From Candidatus Acetothermia bacterium (lineage in GTDB: Bacteria; Bipolaricaulota; Bipolaricaulia; UBA7950; UBA9294): 5,722 nucleotides of DNA. The stretch covers positions 1 to 5,722 of the forward strand of contig DQCH01000104.1 in the NCBI GenBank assembly GCA_003545155.1, written 5' to 3'. Positions 4,976 through 5,722 of the stretch are shown here, in pieces. Position 1 is the first letter of the stretch, and each line of letters begins with the position of its first letter. The position numbers and the translations under genes were made by a program. The notes below the pieces were generated by a model. The model saw nothing but the letters and a program-made list of their open reading frames with translations, did no database searches and was not told the origin of the DNA.

Positions 4976-5722
4976 ATGATGAAGCGAAGAAATCGCTTGA
5001 GAGGCATGAGTGGCGGGAGCTTGACTGCAATTGGACTGGCCCTAGTACTCGGCGTTCTTGTTACCATGGTTTCGGTCCCTGCTTCTGCCGGTGTCGTCAA
5101 CTTCCCTGATCCAGGCCTTGAGGCAGCCATCTGCTGGGCGATCCCGAAACTATTGGGAGACATCCACGATACCGACTTGATCGGGCTAACGGAACTCGAT
5201 GCCAGCGGTTGGGGTATCGTCAATCTCGAAGGAATTCAGCACTGCGTTGATCTCACGGAGCTCGGTCTAAACGTCAACCAGATCGTCGACATCAGCCCGC
5301 TATCGGGCTTGACCAACCTCACGGAGCTCTGGCTGGGTAGCAACGAGATCGTCGATATCAGCCCGTTATCGGGCTTGACCAACCTCACGACGCTCATCCT
5401 GACCGGCAACCAGATCATCGACATCAACCCGCTATCCGGCTTGGCCAACCTTACGACACTCTACCTGGGTGTCAACCAGATCGTCGATACTAGCGCGCTA
5501 TCGAATTTGACCAACCTCACGACACTCGGTCTGAACGTCAACCAGATCGTCGACATCAGCACGCTATTCGGCTTGACCAATCTCACGAAGCTCTACCTGT
5601 ACGAGAACCAGATCGTCAACATCCAGGCGCTCCTCGACAATGCCGGGTTGGGCCCGGGGGACGAAGTGGATCTCCACTATAACTACCTCGACCTCACGCC
5701 TGGCTCTCCAAATATGCTGGAC
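4976..5722 (+). CDS. Secreted leucine-rich-repeat protein, internalin-like (3' end outside window)
   Basis: An open frame starts at tandem ATG codons (4976 and 4979) and stays open to the last base, giving 249 visible residues. Residues 1-38 form a signal peptide: a basic start (MMKRRNRLRG), a hydrophobic core (about 16-33) and the cleavage site VPASA before Gly39, so the protein is exported. Residues 40-92 form an N-terminal cap of the FPDPGLEAAI type; it holds the only two cysteines, Cys53 and Cys90, which could pair outside the cell. Six leucine-rich repeats of exactly 22 residues begin at 93, 115, 137, 159, 181 and 203, with the pattern LTxLxLxxNxIxDIsxLsgLtN typical of SDS22/internalin-like repeats. 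A degenerate closing segment (about 219-249) contains LGPGDEVDL. Such proteins usually mediate surface binding, but the ligand is unknown. Anchor or extra domains may lie beyond the edge. Confidence 0.88.
   Translation, partial: MMKRRNRLRGMSGGSLTAIGLALVLGVLVTMVSVPASAGVVNFPDPGLEAAICWAIPKLLGDIHDTDLIGLTELDASGWGIVNLEGIQHCVDLTELGLNVNQIVDISPLSGLTNLTELWLGSNEIVDISPLSGLTNLTTLILTGNQIIDINPLSGLANLTTLYLGVNQIVDTSALSNLTNLTTLGLNVNQIVDISTLFGLTNLTKLYLYENQIVNIQALLDNAGLGPGDEVDLHYNYLDLTPGSPNMLD
5252..5647 (+). repeat. Six tandem 66-bp repeats encoding leucine-rich repeats
   Basis: Units begin at 5252, 5318, 5384, 5450, 5516 and 5582, each exactly 66 bp with no insertions or deletions. The best conserved stretch is AACCAGATCGTCGACATCAG and the bases following it. 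By hand count units 1 and 2 differ at 11 positions and units 1 and 5 at only 8, whereas neighbours 4 and 5 differ at 17. Unit 6 is the most diverged in its second half, where it passes into the closing segment. The variable codons cluster at the solvent-facing positions just before the conserved Asn. Confidence 0.9.

Noticed and set aside
4951..5448. Open frames on the minus strand opposite the leucine-rich-repeat gene.
   Set aside because: Their repetitive sequence is the mirror of the 66-bp coding repeats. The plus frame has a signal peptide and family-typical repeats, so the minus frames are shadows.
5252..5647. Regular 66-bp repeats as a CRISPR array.
   Set aside because: There are no unique spacers; the whole unit is coding and repeats in frame as 22-residue leucine-rich repeats.

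Overview
The window looks like ordinary chromosomal DNA of a moderately GC-rich bacterium. It is densely packed with housekeeping genes on both strands and ends in a secreted repeat protein that runs off the right edge. There are no mobile elements, phage genes, CRISPR arrays or RNA genes. Lineage is uncertain. Two features hint at a deep-branching, perhaps anaerobic or thermophilic group such as Bipolaricaulota/Acetothermia or a Thermotogae-like lineage: the long N-terminal extension of RecG, known from Thermotoga, and an internalin-like leucine-rich-repeat protein of a style common in metagenomic lineages. This is inference, not identification.

Layout: bases 1-44 are the short stretch downstream of recG. 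recG (DNA branch-migration helicase) occupies 45-2312 on the minus strand. A 44-bp intergenic stretch with two face-to-face promoters separates it from def-fmt on the plus strand (2357-3774), a translationally coupled pair for formyl-methionine metabolism. fmt converges on a small PPC/DUF296-domain gene on the minus strand (3771-4178), and the two stop codons overlap in one TTAA. An 88-bp divergent gap then leads to an endonuclease III gene on the plus strand (4267-4923). A 52-bp gap with a good promoter leads to a secreted leucine-rich-repeat protein (4976 to beyond 5722), which has a signal peptide and six exact 22-residue repeats encoded by a 66-bp tandem DNA repeat.

How the genes work together: Fmt formylates the initiator Met-tRNA and Def removes the formyl group from new proteins, so their coupling is functional. 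RecG and endonuclease III both serve DNA maintenance but are not in one operon. The PPC protein and the repeat protein have no visible functional link to their neighbours.

Most noteworthy signals: (1) overlapping, mutually exclusive divergent promoters between recG and def; (2) three genes (recG, nth and the repeat protein) with promoter-like elements placed so that transcripts would start at or just before the start codon and with no convincing Shine-Dalgarno site, unlike def, fmt and the PPC gene; (3) evidence of repeat shuffling in the leucine-rich-repeat gene. I did not find a convincing new biological system here.
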